From the NCBI GenBank assembly GCA_005503085.1, contig SCOI01000018.1:1-64000 (forward strand): a stretch of DNA of 64,000 bases, written 5' to 3'. The stretch comes from Burkholderiales bacterium C2. GTDB lineage: Bacteria > Pseudomonadota > Gammaproteobacteria > Burkholderiales > Burkholderiaceae_C. The first letter of the stretch is position 1, and each line of letters opens with the position of its first letter. Under the pieces are notes generated by a model that saw only the letters and a list, made by a program, of their open reading frames with translations, searched no databases and was not told the DNA's origin. This document shows, piece after piece, positions 63,672 through 64,000 of the stretch. A program made the position numbers and the translations under genes.

Positions 63672-63718
63672 ACGCCGACGGCCAAGCAAAGTTTTGTAAG
63701 CTGGTCGGCGCCGCGCGG

Positions 63719-63740
63719 GCCGCTGACGTTATACAGCGGC
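63719..63740. promoter_or_regulatory. Small dyad upstream of FecR-domain gene
   Basis: GCCGCTG / CAGCGGC with an 8-base loop ACGTTATA. It is 15 bases before the ATG at 63756. It may be an operator or a weak hairpin. Confidence 0.3.
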
Positions 63741-63755
63741 TATCTGGAGACCAGC

Positions 63756-64000
63756 ATGAAAGCCGCTGCCTTGCCCCGCTTCCCTCGACTTTACTCGCTG
63801 CTGTTCTGCCTGGCGCTGAGCACCTTGCTGAGCCCCGCCCGGGCCGATGAGGATCCGCCGGCGCGGGCCGGTCGTGTCGCCGAGATCAGCGGCGAAGCCT
63901 GGCTGTTCGATGCCGAAGACAAGGAATGGGTGCAGCTGGAGCGCAACCAGACCATAGGCCCGGGCGACCGCCTGCGCACCGATGGGGGCGGCCGCGTCAG
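63756..64000 (+). CDS. FecR-domain protein, 3' end cut by window edge
   Basis: The first 81 residues are visible. A signal peptide (about 1-30, ending SPARA) is followed by RVAEISGEAWLFDAEDKEW and TIGPGDRLRTDGGGR, the typical start of a FecR-like domain (beta-strand, then the GDRLRTDxxGR motif). Full-length relatives are periplasmic and often carry further repeats. It continues beyond base 64000, so its function cannot be judged. Confidence 0.75.
   Translation, partial: MKAAALPRFPRLYSLLFCLALSTLLSPARADEDPPARAGRVAEISGEAWLFDAEDKEWVQLERNQTIGPGDRLRTDGGGRV

Overview
The window is a GC-rich chromosomal segment (roughly two thirds G+C by eye) packed with genes on both strands. There is no tRNA, rRNA, complete insertion sequence or phage module that I can recognise. 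Gene content points to a betaproteobacterium of the order Burkholderiales, most likely near the Roseateles/Pelomonas/Mitsuaria group. The evidence is a class I polyhydroxyalkanoate (PHA) operon phaC-phaA-phaB with a separate phasin, a homodimeric-type pyruvate dehydrogenase operon whose E3 carries a lipoyl domain, glnA followed by ntrB-ntrC, and many short conserved Burkholderiales hypotheticals. The genus is inference; the order is well supported.

Layout. 1-9.8 kb: truncated patatin phospholipase, periplasmic solute-binding protein, LON-domain protein, phasin with a readable promoter and two PhaR-like operators, histone-deacetylase-like amidohydrolase, then a tight run thioesterase - nitroreductase - NhaD/ArsB-type antiporter - 2-hydroxyacid dehydrogenase - UvrD-like helicase. 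9.9-18.8 kb: GGDEF/EAL protein with a dead GGDEF, a leftward group (DUF1877, RNase D-like exonuclease, VOC, GNAT), small membrane proteins, a P-loop kinase, rmuC and an MFS transporter. 18.8-29.1 kb: TonB-dependent receptor with a LacI-type palindrome, alpha/beta hydrolase, DUF192 protein, and the leftward operons folD-prlC and PAS kinase/FixJ-type regulator. 29.2-35.5 kb: aceE-aceF-lpdA, closed by a strong terminator. 35.5-45.3 kb: PaiB-like protein divergent from a LysR regulator, an ankyrin/VOC/DUF6644-like/DUF6152-like operon, HDOD protein divergent from a lapG-lapD pair, NUDIX hydrolase, maleylacetoacetate isomerase, PgeF. 45.3-50.1 kb: phaC-phaA-phaB, tandem hairpins, IclR regulator. 50.1-55.5 kb: AIM24-family protein, then beta-propeller - polysaccharide deacetylase - sterol-desaturase-like - EI24 - CinA-N-like genes with overlapping ends. 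55.5-60.4 kb: nitrogen control cluster glnA - DUF4124 - ntrB - ntrC, with a sigma-54 promoter and two NtrC-like sites in front of glnA. 60.5-64 kb: TPR-GGDEF cyclase, MBL hydrolase, peptide deformylase and a truncated FecR-domain protein.

How the genes work together. Carbon flow is the main theme: pyruvate dehydrogenase makes acetyl-CoA, PhaA/PhaB/PhaC turn it into storage polymer, and the phasin coats the granule. A two-component pair is transcribed divergently from the PDH operon and may control it. NtrB/NtrC very probably control glnA. Three cyclic-di-GMP proteins (an EAL phosphodiesterase, the LapD-like receptor and a TPR cyclase) plus a LapG-like protease indicate control of a surface adhesin that is not encoded here. 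No clearly undescribed defence or mobile system was found. The most informative observations are regulatory DNA sites, a lipoyl-domain duplication, and small conserved gene sets of unknown role.
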